A DNA stretch of 22,585 bases from the NCBI GenBank assembly GCA_041687095.1, contig JAWLCQ010000066.1, positions 1-22,585 on the forward strand. Reading direction: 5' to 3'. Numbering within the stretch: position 1 is the stretch's first letter; each line of letters starts with the position of its first letter. The position numbers were made by a program, and so were the translations under genes. Source of the DNA: JAWLCQ01 sp041687095. GTDB lineage: Bacteria > Planctomycetota > Phycisphaerae > SM23-33. The notes under the pieces were generated by a model. The model saw nothing but the letters and a program-made list of their open reading frames with translations, ran no database searches and was not told the origin of the DNA. This document shows, one piece after another, positions 15,659 to 22,347 of this stretch.

Positions 15659-16113
15659 ATTCCGAGTCCTGCCGCATCGTCGCCGGCCGCTGTCGAACCT
15701 TTCCGCAGCGCGCACCGCCCTCTATAGTTATTTTACGCTATAACTAAGTGTCCAGTTGCCACAATCTGCAACCTGCCCCGCTACGCAAGCGACAACCCCG
15801 CCCCGCCAGCAGCCCGCGCAAGCGCCGCAGCCCCCTGCCCCTCCGCAGCCCCGACTTGGGCGCCCATCGGCCCACGCGGTGCGGGGCACGTCCCCTCGAT
15901 TCGCGATCGCCACGCGAGGCTCTACCACTACAACGAAGCTTGGTGGACTGGCTAGCTGGTTAACTGGTTCATTGGCAATGGCTTGCAATCAGGTGAGCCT
16001 CTCCGGTAGTCCCAGGCGTGCAGCCCACGCAAACTGCTGTCCCAGTCACCAGTTAACCAGTCAACCAGTCAACCAGTCAACCAGTCAACCAGTTAACATC
16101 TTTCGTTGTAGTG
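15659..16113. repeat. Gene-free stretch with inverted 9-bp tandem arrays
   Basis: No gene is supported here. An AT-rich palindrome (TAGTTAT...ATAACTA) lies at 15725-15746. A right array at 16042-16097 consists of the 9-mer AGTCAACCA repeated about five times and bounded by AGTTAACCAG and CCAGTTAAC. Its inverted partner GCTGGTTAACTGGTT lies at about 15954-15968. The two can pair over about 75 bases of loop. The array ends 17 bases before the stop of the 16114 gene. Confidence 0.6.
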
Positions 16114-16878
16114 CTACGGCCGTGGGCCTATCATGGGAACGTCATCCTTGTGATACCGAAAGCCCGGGAAGCTCATCGAGAACTCGAACGCTTCCTCATA
16201 CAGCGTCTCTCCTTCATGCTTGACGGCGTACCGCCCGCCGACCGTCCACATGCTCGGCACCACCTTCCCAGAGAACCGCCCGCGCCCGCGCAGGATGCCG
16301 AACTCCCCGGCCGCGAGCTTCGGCCCCCCGTATACCCACTCCCACGCCCCCTCCTCCACGTAGCCGAACGTGCTGGGCCCGCGAACACGCAACTCCTTGC
16401 CGTCGGGCCCGGTCATACCGGGCTCGGGGATCAGAGGATGAGGATAAGCGTGCTGCGAGAAGCCCAACCCATACATGTCACCCAGCTCCACGTCCCGGTC
16501 TCCGCAGTTGGTGAAGATGATCTCGATGGTCGACTGGCGCGGATCCGGAATGTGGTAGTACGATCGACAGAACACCTGAATGCCATCCATGGTGTCCGCG
16601 GCCATCGCAGGCGGGAGCACATGCCCCGGCCGGTCTGTTTCCTCTGCAGCGACAAGCACACCAGCGGCCTGGCGGCTCCCCTCACCGCTTGTCGCCACGC
16701 CTGACCGCGTCCCGTGCTGCTCGTGCGACAGAGGCAGCACTCTGCTCACGCACAGCAGGCACAGCGCGAGCCCCACGGCCACCACGGCGACTGCGCCAAC
16801 GGATCGCCTTCTCAGCATCCTGGTCATCGGTGAGGACGGACGGCGTTCGCACTTGCCACAGCTCATATCGTTTCGCAA
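16114..16878 (-). CDS. Single-span membrane-anchored protein of unknown function
   Basis: This is a 254-aa protein if it starts at the TTG at 16878, which has GAGGAG six bases upstream; the ATG at 16866 would be 18 bases from that site. The frame stays open to 17064, but that part lies in a dispersed repeat and is not coding. A basic N-terminus is followed by one membrane span (about 27-46). A flexible linker rich in Gly, Ser and Glu reaches about 95. A probable beta-sandwich domain follows, with VFCRSYYHIPD, STIEIIFTNCGDRDVELGD, ELRVRGPSTFGYVEEGAWEWVYGG and GRFSGKVVPSMWTVGGRYAV. IIFTN..DRDVEL resembles strands in Ig-like domains of bacterial exported proteins. I recognise no family. The base composition is less GC-rich than in genes before 14920. 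It stands alone between repeat arrays. Confidence 0.7.
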   Translation of the reverse strand: MRNDMSCGKCERRPSSPMTRMLRRRSVGAVAVVAVGLALCLLCVSRVLPLSHEQHGTRSGVATSGEGSRQAAGVLVAAEETDRPGHVLPPAMAADTMDGIQVFCRSYYHIPDPRQSTIEIIFTNCGDRDVELGDMYGLGFSQHAYPHPLIPEPGMTGPDGKELRVRGPSTFGYVEEGAWEWVYGGPKLAAGEFGILRGRGRFSGKVVPSMWTVGGRYAVKHEGETLYEEAFEFSMSFPGFRYHKDDVPMIGPRP

Positions 16879-16976
16879 GGCTTGCTCCTCTGGAAATCCT
16901 TCCCGTACATGGGGATGGTTCCTATCCTCTTGCCATTCGAGACACCCTATCCTACTTCCCGCCGCGCATCCTCTGG

Positions 16977-17290
16977 GCCCCTTTGAAATATCAGGGACGC
17001 CGCGTGTTTTCCAGTCCCCGATCCATCGTCCCCGGCCCACCGTCCCACGGCCGCCCAGCCCCAAGCAGCCCGTTTAGAAACGGGCTGCTAGAGCAGGCGA
17101 GCAGGAGAACAGGTGAGCAGTAGATTCAAGACATCCATAGAACTCCTGAAGAGCCAACGTGTTACACGCCTGCGATCTCCTGCTCTCCTGTTCTACTGCT
17201 CCATCAGGAAGCATGATGTGACTTTGTAAACAGGCTGCAAGGAGCGGTTCCGCCGCGCCCGCCGGTCTTTCGTAAGGTGTCGCCGGATTC
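16977..17290 (-). repeat. Repeat family B, copy 1, split by a MITE
   Basis: The left part 16977-17065 contains CGCGTGTTTTCCAGTCCCCG and GGCCCACCGTCCCACGG, and the right part 17242-17290 ends CGTAAGGTGTCGCCGGATTC. When the 172-bp element and one CAAG are removed, the join reads through like copy 3 (22131-22277), where ACCCAAGCGGCC shows the empty site. The first bases of the left part are the least similar. Confidence 0.8.
17066..17237. mobile_element. 172-bp MITE-like element, copy 2
   Basis: It has the same 172 bases as copy 1 with seven substitutions and no indels. Six are transitions and in each case this copy has the A or T. The ends CAGCCCGTTTAGAAAC and CTTTGTAAACAGGCTG are flanked by CAAG (17062-17065 and 17238-17241), a 4-bp target duplication. 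It is inserted within repeat family B. Confidence 0.9.
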
Positions 17291-17312
17291 CGGCGGCCCC
17301 GACTTGGCCGCC

Positions 17313-17358
17313 GGGTGCCGTGGTTTGCGGAGGCCTGGAAGGCCGCAGCAACCACGTC
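17313..17358 (-). repeat. Hairpin repeat family A, copy 4 (short form)
   Basis: It runs from GGGTGCCGTGGTTTGC to GCAACCACGTC, with the centre GGAGGCCTGGAAGGCC differing from copies 1 and 3. It lies 41 bases from copy 5 in inverted orientation. Confidence 0.8.
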
Positions 17359-17399
17359 GAACACGGCCGCGAGTTCCGTGGGAACCGTCCGTCCGCGGA

Positions 17400-17469
17400 A
17401 CGTGGTTGCTCCCGTCTTCGCCAAGGCTACGTCGGGGCAAGCCGCTACGCTACGCAAACCACGGCACCC
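17400..17469 (+). repeat. Hairpin repeat family A, copy 5 (long form)
   Basis: It begins AACGTGGTTGCTCCCG and ends GCAAACCACGGCACCC. It shares the long centre (TCGCCAAGGCTACG..GGGGCAAGCCGCT) with copy 2 at 8256-8325. Copies 4 and 5 together form a larger inverted arrangement of about 157 bp. Confidence 0.85.
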
Positions 17470-17494
17470 GGCCCCCGGCGACCCGGCGCCGGGG

Positions 17495-17640
17495 ACTCCT
17501 TCGGGTTCGATGGATACCCGGGACGCCCCGTGTTTTCCCGCCCCCGATCCCTCGCCCCCGGCCCACCGTCCCACGGCCGCAGGGACCCAGAGGGCGGTTC
17601 GACCGAGCCCGCCCATGATTCGTAAGGCGTCGCCGGATTC
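17495..17640 (-). repeat. Repeat family B, copy 2
   Basis: This copy of about 146 bp includes CTCCTTCGGGTTCGATGGAT, GATCCCTCGCCCCCGGCCCA and CGTAAGGCGTCGCCGGATTC. It ends 16 bases from the stop of the nuclease-like gene at 17657. A small hairpin (CGGTTCGACCG) corresponds to CGGCCGTTCGGCCG in copy 3, with paired changes in both arms. Confidence 0.85.
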
Positions 17641-17656
17641 AGTGCTTGCGGTGGCC

Positions 17657-19105
17657 CTACGGCCCCAACGTCGCATACCTAGCTTGCAGTGCCTCAAGGA
17701 CGCGCCGATCCGCCTCGCGACTGCGCTCTTCGTCCCCGATGGCGTAGTAGACTGACGTGGCGGCGTTCGCCAAGTAGTTGCCTGCATAGCTGCCGCCAAA
17801 ACCACCGGCGACCCCGCCGACGCCGACCCCGATCACCCCCCCAATGGCAAGGCCGGGAGGACCGCCGACAGCAAACCCGATAGCCGCTCCGGCAGATCCC
17901 AAGGCTTTCGCTCCGAGCCACGCGCCGGCCAACCCTCCGCCAATCGAGCCGGCCAGAGATGCTTGCGCGGAGGCGAACTGCCGGTCCGTCATCTCCCCCG
18001 CCTGCCATTCCGCAACCAAGAAGGCTTCTGACATTACCAGCATCGCCACCGCGACGTACGGCCCCGCCTTGGCTGCGCCAGCTATCCATCGAGATACGGC
18101 CGCGCCCTCCGAAAGCACCATGGCTGCCCTTCCAGCCCCCGAGACGACCAAGCCAGCGCCGCCTGCGAAGACAGATGCATGCCTTCCCGTGCGAAGCACG
18201 CTTCCGACGGTGCAGGCCGTAGGATCGAGAGAGACCAGCAGTTCTCTCCGAAGTCCGGGAAACGACTGGTACATCATGGCCGCTCCGAAACCCACTTGAG
18301 CGCCCGCCATAACAGCATTGGAACGGGCGATCACCTTGCCATGGGAGTCCACCTTCGAGAGAACATCCTGCATCCTCATATTGCCAGGCCGCTCGCCCGC
18401 TCTTCCCGCACTGACTCTCTCGAAGACAATCACTCCCCTCCGCTCCGCATACTGCCGCAGTTCGGGAATCACCTCGTTCCGGTTGGTGTAGACCTGCATC
18501 TGCCCAGTCCGTTTTCCTGCGGCAGCCATCTTGTCGATCTGCACCTTGTATTTTGCCACGTTTGCTCGTTGCGCGGCGGGAGTGACCTCCTTCACCTCAA
18601 TCCGAACACTCAATCCGCTCGGGCTATGCTTAAGCACTATGTCCTTGTCCGTGAGGATGCTCCCCCCACGCCCATATTCCATCTGCTCCATGGCCACCAA
18701 GTGAAAACGCCGGTCATTGTGAGCCTGAACGGCGTAGAGGAGAGCCCGTCGATACCCCTTAGCTACATTGCTGTTACTCGATGCGCTTAGCCTGGCCGCC
18801 TTCTCAACGCCCGGGATAGTCGGATCGATACTATGCGCTCCCTCAAAATTCTTGAAGACCTGGTCTAGGCCTCGCTGCCCCAAAGGCCCCGCACGGATGA
18901 CGCCCCGCATGAGGTCGAGACGTTGTGAGCGACTCGGATTACCAGATAACGCCTGCAAGTGCCACGCGCGAATCTGCGAATAGGGTGCGCCCCGGGGGAG
19001 GGTGTCGAGTGAGAGGGCCTGCCCTAATACCTCCGAGGCTCCCGTCGCGAGGAGAAGCAACAGCACAGCACCTTGTGCACGCCTGCTCTGGCTACCTGTG
19101 GCCAT
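17657..19105 (-). CDS. Exported PD-(D/E)XK-nuclease-like protein with C-terminal glycine zipper
   Basis: This is a 482-aa protein from the ATG at 19105. GGGAG lies eight bases upstream and begins right after the stop of the preceding gene (TGAGGGAG), so the two are translationally coupled. Residues 1-30 form a signal peptide (VLLLLLATGASEVLGQA). About 112-232 resembles a restriction-endonuclease fold: NVAKGYRRALLYAVQ helix, LTDKDIVL (Asp153, Asp155), IEVK (Glu170, Lys172), then AKYKVQIDKM with Gln189, and a final strand GVIVFERV. The order D...ExK...Q is that of nuclease motifs II-IV. Residues about 310-365 hold hydrophobic spans (FAGGAGLVVSGAGRAAMVL, PYVAVAMLVMSEAFLVAEW). After MTDRQF, residues about 385-445 form a long glycine zipper (GGGLAGAWLGAK...GGVIGVGVGGVAGGFGG), a type of membrane-inserting segment found in toxins. 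Its GC content is visibly below that of the early genes. The role is inferred: a secreted DNase-like effector or a surface protein. No known family is assigned. Confidence 0.72.
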   Translation of the reverse strand: MATGSQSRRAQGAVLLLLLATGASEVLGQALSLDTLPRGAPYSQIRAWHLQALSGNPSRSQRLDLMRGVIRAGPLGQRGLDQVFKNFEGAHSIDPTIPGVEKAARLSASSNSNVAKGYRRALLYAVQAHNDRRFHLVAMEQMEYGRGGSILTDKDIVLKHSPSGLSVRIEVKEVTPAAQRANVAKYKVQIDKMAAAGKRTGQMQVYTNRNEVIPELRQYAERRGVIVFERVSAGRAGERPGNMRMQDVLSKVDSHGKVIARSNAVMAGAQVGFGAAMMYQSFPGLRRELLVSLDPTACTVGSVLRTGRHASVFAGGAGLVVSGAGRAAMVLSEGAAVSRWIAGAAKAGPYVAVAMLVMSEAFLVAEWQAGEMTDRQFASAQASLAGSIGGGLAGAWLGAKALGSAGAAIGFAVGGPPGLAIGGVIGVGVGGVAGGFGGSYAGNYLANAATSVYYAIGDEERSREADRRVLEALQARYATLGP

Positions 19106-19118
19106 CAAAGTCTCTCCC

Positions 19119-20651
19119 TCAGTCCGCAGACCATTCGTTGTGTTTCTCGACCTCTGCGGATTTCGAAGCCAACTCGACTTGCAGTCTTCCGCCTTCGTGA
19201 TCCTCTAGTTTCGTCCAGCCCATCTGCCACGCCTTGCTGAACCGATCCAGGACTGGAAGTTCGAGCAGTCGTACGTCAATGGGCATGAGATGCGTTAGCA
19301 TGGACTCGTAGACGTGTTCGTAATTGTGTGTGTGCCACGTCTCTCCCATACGGGATCGCCCGTCCGCCTCATTCCGCTCCCGATCAAAGTCCTGCTCGAA
19401 GACGGAAATGTGCTTCAGAGCCCAAGCCTGGTAGCTGCGCCGACGTTGGGCAGTTTCGGCCGCGGACGATCTGTGGAGCTCTTGGAGCCGCCCCGCCGTC
19501 TTGCCTGCCAGGTCTGCCCACTGATCAAGCGGAGCCGAGCCGGCGCCGTCAACGGCCATGTCCACTCGAAGCTGACACACCTGCGCGTGCAAAGATGCCA
19601 CGGTCGCCGCCCGACTTGATACGTCCGGCAACTCGCAAGTGCGGGACAACTTTTGAGATAGGAGATCGAGGGTCTGACTGTAGTGGCGATTCACAACAGC
19701 CCTCCGGAGTTCTTCCTGGACTTCCCGGAGTCCCCCCTCGCCGTCGGGGGACGAGGGCGTCTCCATTCTCGGCTTAATCACGCCCTGAACTTCCTGAAGC
19801 TCCCGCTCGTCTGCGGGGGGGGCATCGGAGCCACCGAGGATCTGATCTACCCGCGCCAAAGCCAAGGCTGCATCACCTCTGTTGTACAGTGCCTCCCTCG
19901 CCTGGGCCAGCACCTCCGTCTGCTCTATACGGAGCCGTACCTCGCGAAGCTTAGCCTGGTGATTATCGAGCAATCCTAACACGTGGCTGGAGACATCCTC
20001 CGGGGCGGTGGTAAGCAGGTACTCCACACCGGTCAAACACTCATCGATCTGCTGGGTGTCCGCTTCGGCGACTGACTCGCTGTACAGCATGTTCGCGTCG
20101 CGACAGGCCGTCGCGGCTTCCATGTGCCAGCGAAGGGAGTCGAGCTCCGGCGCCACTTCCATCTGCCCCCACCAAGAGAGACGATTGGCGAGTTCCAGGA
20201 GTTGTTTCCGGAGATCCAGTATGTCCCTATCGGCTAGGGGCCACTTGGCTGGATCCTTCAACGCCTTCCCAATTCGCTCCAGATCGGGCGTGACAGAATC
20301 AAGGCGGGTCGTCGGAACCGGCTCGCCCGTCGCTTTGCTGAGCATGGAGATCTGGACGTCCACTGCGCGTGCAAGCCCGTCCAGATCCTGCCGAAGGCCA
20401 CCAGTCACTTCTTTGATGCTTGCTTCGAAGGTGCCCCTGCAATGGTCGACCCCACGTGCAAGCCCGTCCAGATCCTGCCGAAGGCCGCCAGTCACTTCTT
20501 TGATGCTTGCTTCGAAGGTGCCCCTGCAATGGTCGACCCCAAGACGCCATCCCACCGCCATCGCCGCAGCCACAAGCAGAAGGCAAACGATTGCCGATAT
20601 CACAATGGGGAGCTGCATCTTACGATCCTGTCCGTTGTATTTCCCGCTCAT
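19119..20651 (-). CDS. Membrane-anchored helical (coiled-coil) protein with tandem duplication
   Basis: This is a 510-aa protein. The ATG at 20651 has AAGGAG six bases upstream; the frame stays open 55 codons farther, but without a good start. A short cytosolic N-terminus is followed by one membrane span (about 14-35, IVISAIVCLLLVAAAMAVGW). Two 29-residue repeats follow (38-66 and 67-95), each containing DHC and ending GGLRQDLDGLAR. The rest is almost entirely charged helix, as in LDLRKQLLELANRL and KLREVRLRIEQTEVLAQ, with an acidic insert near 305-335. The topology suggests a periplasmic helical rod or scaffold. I know no family for it. It is the first gene of the operon and is followed after 13 bases by the exported nuclease-like gene, so it may anchor, chaperone or protect against that product. 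No immunity motif is recognisable. Confidence 0.7.
   Translation of the reverse strand: MSGKYNGQDRKMQLPIVISAIVCLLLVAAAMAVGWRLGVDHCRGTFEASIKEVTGGLRQDLDGLARGVDHCRGTFEASIKEVTGGLRQDLDGLARAVDVQISMLSKATGEPVPTTRLDSVTPDLERIGKALKDPAKWPLADRDILDLRKQLLELANRLSWWGQMEVAPELDSLRWHMEAATACRDANMLYSESVAEADTQQIDECLTGVEYLLTTAPEDVSSHVLGLLDNHQAKLREVRLRIEQTEVLAQAREALYNRGDAALALARVDQILGGSDAPPADERELQEVQGVIKPRMETPSSPDGEGGLREVQEELRRAVVNRHYSQTLDLLSQKLSRTCELPDVSSRAATVASLHAQVCQLRVDMAVDGAGSAPLDQWADLAGKTAGRLQELHRSSAAETAQRRRSYQAWALKHISVFEQDFDRERNEADGRSRMGETWHTHNYEHVYESMLTHLMPIDVRLLELPVLDRFSKAWQMGWTKLEDHEGGRLQVELASKSAEVEKHNEWSAD
20368..20541 (-). repeat. 87-bp in-frame tandem duplication
   Basis: Units 20368-20454 and 20455-20541 differ only at one base (20400 A, 20487 G). 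The duplication adds 29 residues just outside the membrane span of the helical protein. The near-identity points to a very recent event or to ongoing homogenisation. Confidence 0.95.
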
Positions 20652-20974
20652 TCTCAGCTCCTTGTGGGCCGCGATGTCAGCGGGGACTGTTGCACGAGCA
20701 ATGGTGTCCCCGCATCCTGTCCCGGAATGGCGCCAATCAACACTGTTCTCCCGCATGCCTGCCCGGACTTGCCGACAGCCAGGGTAACGGCCGCTGCGGG
20801 AGACTTCAATGGGCAATCCTGGAATGCCCAGAGTATCCGACAGACTCTCGGCAACTGAACAGCAAGCAACAGGATATTACTGAGCGTTGCATAAGACCGT
20901 CATGTTGTCGCATGCGAATCGCCTTGCAGAAGAAGGTATGTCAGTGGGAGCCGACAAGGGGACGTTCCCGGTTA
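20652..20974. other. Gene-free leader region of the helical protein/nuclease operon
   Basis: There is no supported gene in these 323 bases. The region is less GC-rich than most of the window. A perfect 10-bp palindrome (TCGCATGCGA) lies at 20908-20917 and could be an operator. On the minus strand TAATAT near 20877 is a -10-like hexamer without a convincing -35. I cannot fix a promoter. Confidence 0.4.
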
Positions 20975-21337
20975 TTAATCAGCGCCGTCCCACTCCGAAT
21001 CCTCCAGGTCCGCCGGCGGCTCCTCCCCCTCGAAGGGGACGGGGTCGTGGAACTCGATGGAGACCACGCGGGACCGCTGCATGGTGCCCGGCGGGGTCTC
21101 GCCAAGGAGCGTGCAGACAACGCCGTTCTCGTCGAAAACGACGTCCGGGGGCACCACGCGGGCGACCCGCGCGGAGTCGGCGTAGCCGGCCCAGACCGGC
21201 CGGCCGTCGAGGGCCTCGCGGACGATGCTGCGAGCGCACCTTTCGTCCATGGCCATGACCACGGCGCGGAGCAGCACCCAGCGGTCCAGTTCTTTCTCGA
21301 TGGCCTTGTGAGGATTCTCAACCAGGTAGATCTTCAT
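20975..21337 (-). CDS. Small acidic hypothetical protein
   Basis: This is a 120-aa protein. The ATG at 21337 has GGAGGT nine bases upstream, which supports a real gene. It is soluble, with no signal peptide or membrane span. The N-terminal half is alternately helical (IEKELDRWVLLRAVVMAMDE), the middle is strand-rich (RPVWAGYADSARVARVVPPDVVFDENGVVCTLL), and the tail is very acidic (FEGEEPPADLEDSEWDGAD). The acidic tail and small size would fit a DNA-mimic, an inhibitor or an immunity protein, but nothing specific supports that. It is separated from the operon at 20651 by 323 bases, so it is probably its own unit. No family is recognised. Confidence 0.6.
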   Translation of the reverse strand: MKIYLVENPHKAIEKELDRWVLLRAVVMAMDERCARSIVREALDGRPVWAGYADSARVARVVPPDVVFDENGVVCTLLGETPPGTMQRSRVVSIEFHDPVPFEGEEPPADLEDSEWDGAD

Positions 21338-21414
21338 GACGGTGATACCTCCACCGCGATTATCCTCGCTGCCACGAAGGAGTCAAGTTTCGACTTCCCC
21401 TGATCCATCGTCCC

Positions 21415-21456
21415 CAGCATCAGGGACACAGCATCAGGACACAGCATCAGGGACAG
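21415..21456. repeat. CAGCATCAGG triple repeat
   Basis: CAGCATCAGG occurs at 21415, 21429 and 21442 within GGACACAGCATCAGGGACA-like text. It sits 80 bases upstream of the small gene at 21337 and may be the edge of a lost mobile element, but no transposase is present. Confidence 0.6.
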
Positions 21457-21760
21457 ATACCACAACTCGCGCTTCTTCCTCTCGGAATACTGGGGGGCGG
21501 TTGCTCTTTCTTGCTTCCCCCGCTGCGTCACGGGACGCGGTAGGCGCGGGGGCACTACGTGTGAGGCCGTCCCGCGCCGTCGAATCCTACGCCCGGCCGC
21601 CTGATGCGTCAACCGCTGTGCGGGATCGTCCCCCGGCGGCCGGTGGTCGGGTGGCGGGGCGTCGTGGTCCTTCGGCGTTCGTTCCACGATCCGCGCGCAA
21701 GGGGCCCCCGCCGGTCTGCCCAGGGCCCCCTCATCTGTCCCTCGCCTTCGCTCGGGACAT

Positions 21761-21812
21761 CCTTCCCAACGGGGCAAACTCCCCGAGGGGAGCTTGTCCC
21801 GTTGGGGGAAGG
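21761..21812. repeat. About 24-bp stem imperfect palindrome
   Basis: CCTTCCCAACGGGGCAAACT and its partner AGCTTGTCCCGTTGGGGGAA, with CCCC/GGGG at the centre, form a strong hairpin with a few mismatches. Neither end is followed by a T-run. It lies in gene-free DNA. Confidence 0.7.
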
Positions 21813-21890
21813 GTCTGTCGCCCGCTGCGCGGGCGAAGGGGGCGCTCCAACGGCGCTGACGCGGCACCGTCCCTCGCCCCTCCCGGACGC

Positions 21891-22000
21891 CGGGGGTCAG
21901 GAGACCCCCGTCGCTGGAGGTGGGGGTCAGGAGACCCCCGTCGCAGGAGGTGGGGGGCAGGAGGCACCCGTCGCAGGAGGGGGGGGGCAGGAGGCCTCGT
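21891..22000. repeat. 30-bp tandem repeat, four units
   Basis: Units start at 21891, 21921, 21951 and 21981. The first two hold the palindromic core GGGGGTCAGGAGACCCCC also found at 35-52, and the last two have lost the palindrome (GGGGGGCAGGAGGCACCC). The linker is GTCGCAGGAGGTG. Confidence 0.85.
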
Positions 22001-22130
22001 TGTTCCACACATCCCCGCGTGGCTTTCCCGCACGATGCGACCTGGACCCAGGCGGCTTCTTCGCCCCGTAGGGGCGAGGGAGAATAGCCGGGGGCGGATC
22101 GCAGCGGAGCCCCCGGTACAGGCCCCGGGG

Positions 22131-22277
22131 GCTCCTTCGGGTTCGATGGATACCAAGCACGCCGCGTGTTTTCCAGCCCCCGATCCCTCGCCCCCGGCCC
22201 ATCGTCCCACGGCCCACCCGGACCCAAGCGGCCGTTCGGCCGAGCGCGCTCGCAATTCATAAGGTGTCGCCGGATTC
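22131..22277 (-). repeat. Repeat family B, copy 3 (uninterrupted)
   Basis: It runs from GGCTCCTTCGGGTTCGATGG through CGCGTGTTTTCCAGCCCCCG to CATAAGGTGTCGCCGGATTC. At 22223-22230 CCCAAGCG shows the site where copy 1 has the MITE. It ends 70 bases from the stop of the partial gene at 22348, in the same orientation relative to that gene as copy 2 is to the nuclease-like gene. Confidence 0.85.
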
Positions 22278-22347
22278 CCTGCGACGCCTTCCTGGCCAAG
22301 TTCAAGGCCGAGCTAGGCGCGCCCGTTACCGACGATCCGCCCGCCAC

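Larger units (their letters stand above)
21457..22130. other. Gene-free repeat-rich stretch
   Basis: No coding sequence is supported; open frames here are Pro/Arg/Gly-rich shadows. The stretch includes the hairpin at 21761-21812 and the 30-bp tandem array at 21891-22000. The part 21457-21760 shows no recognisable structure. Confidence 0.5.

Noticed and set aside
17495..17530. GGGTTCGATGG in repeat family B as a tRNA T-arm
   Set aside because: No acceptor stem, anticodon arm or CCA end can be folded around it, and it recurs in a dispersed repeat.
21360..21760. Remnant of a REP-associated or IS transposase upstream of the 120-aa gene
   Set aside because: The CAGCATCAGG repeats suggest an element edge, but none of the six frames shows a transposase motif.
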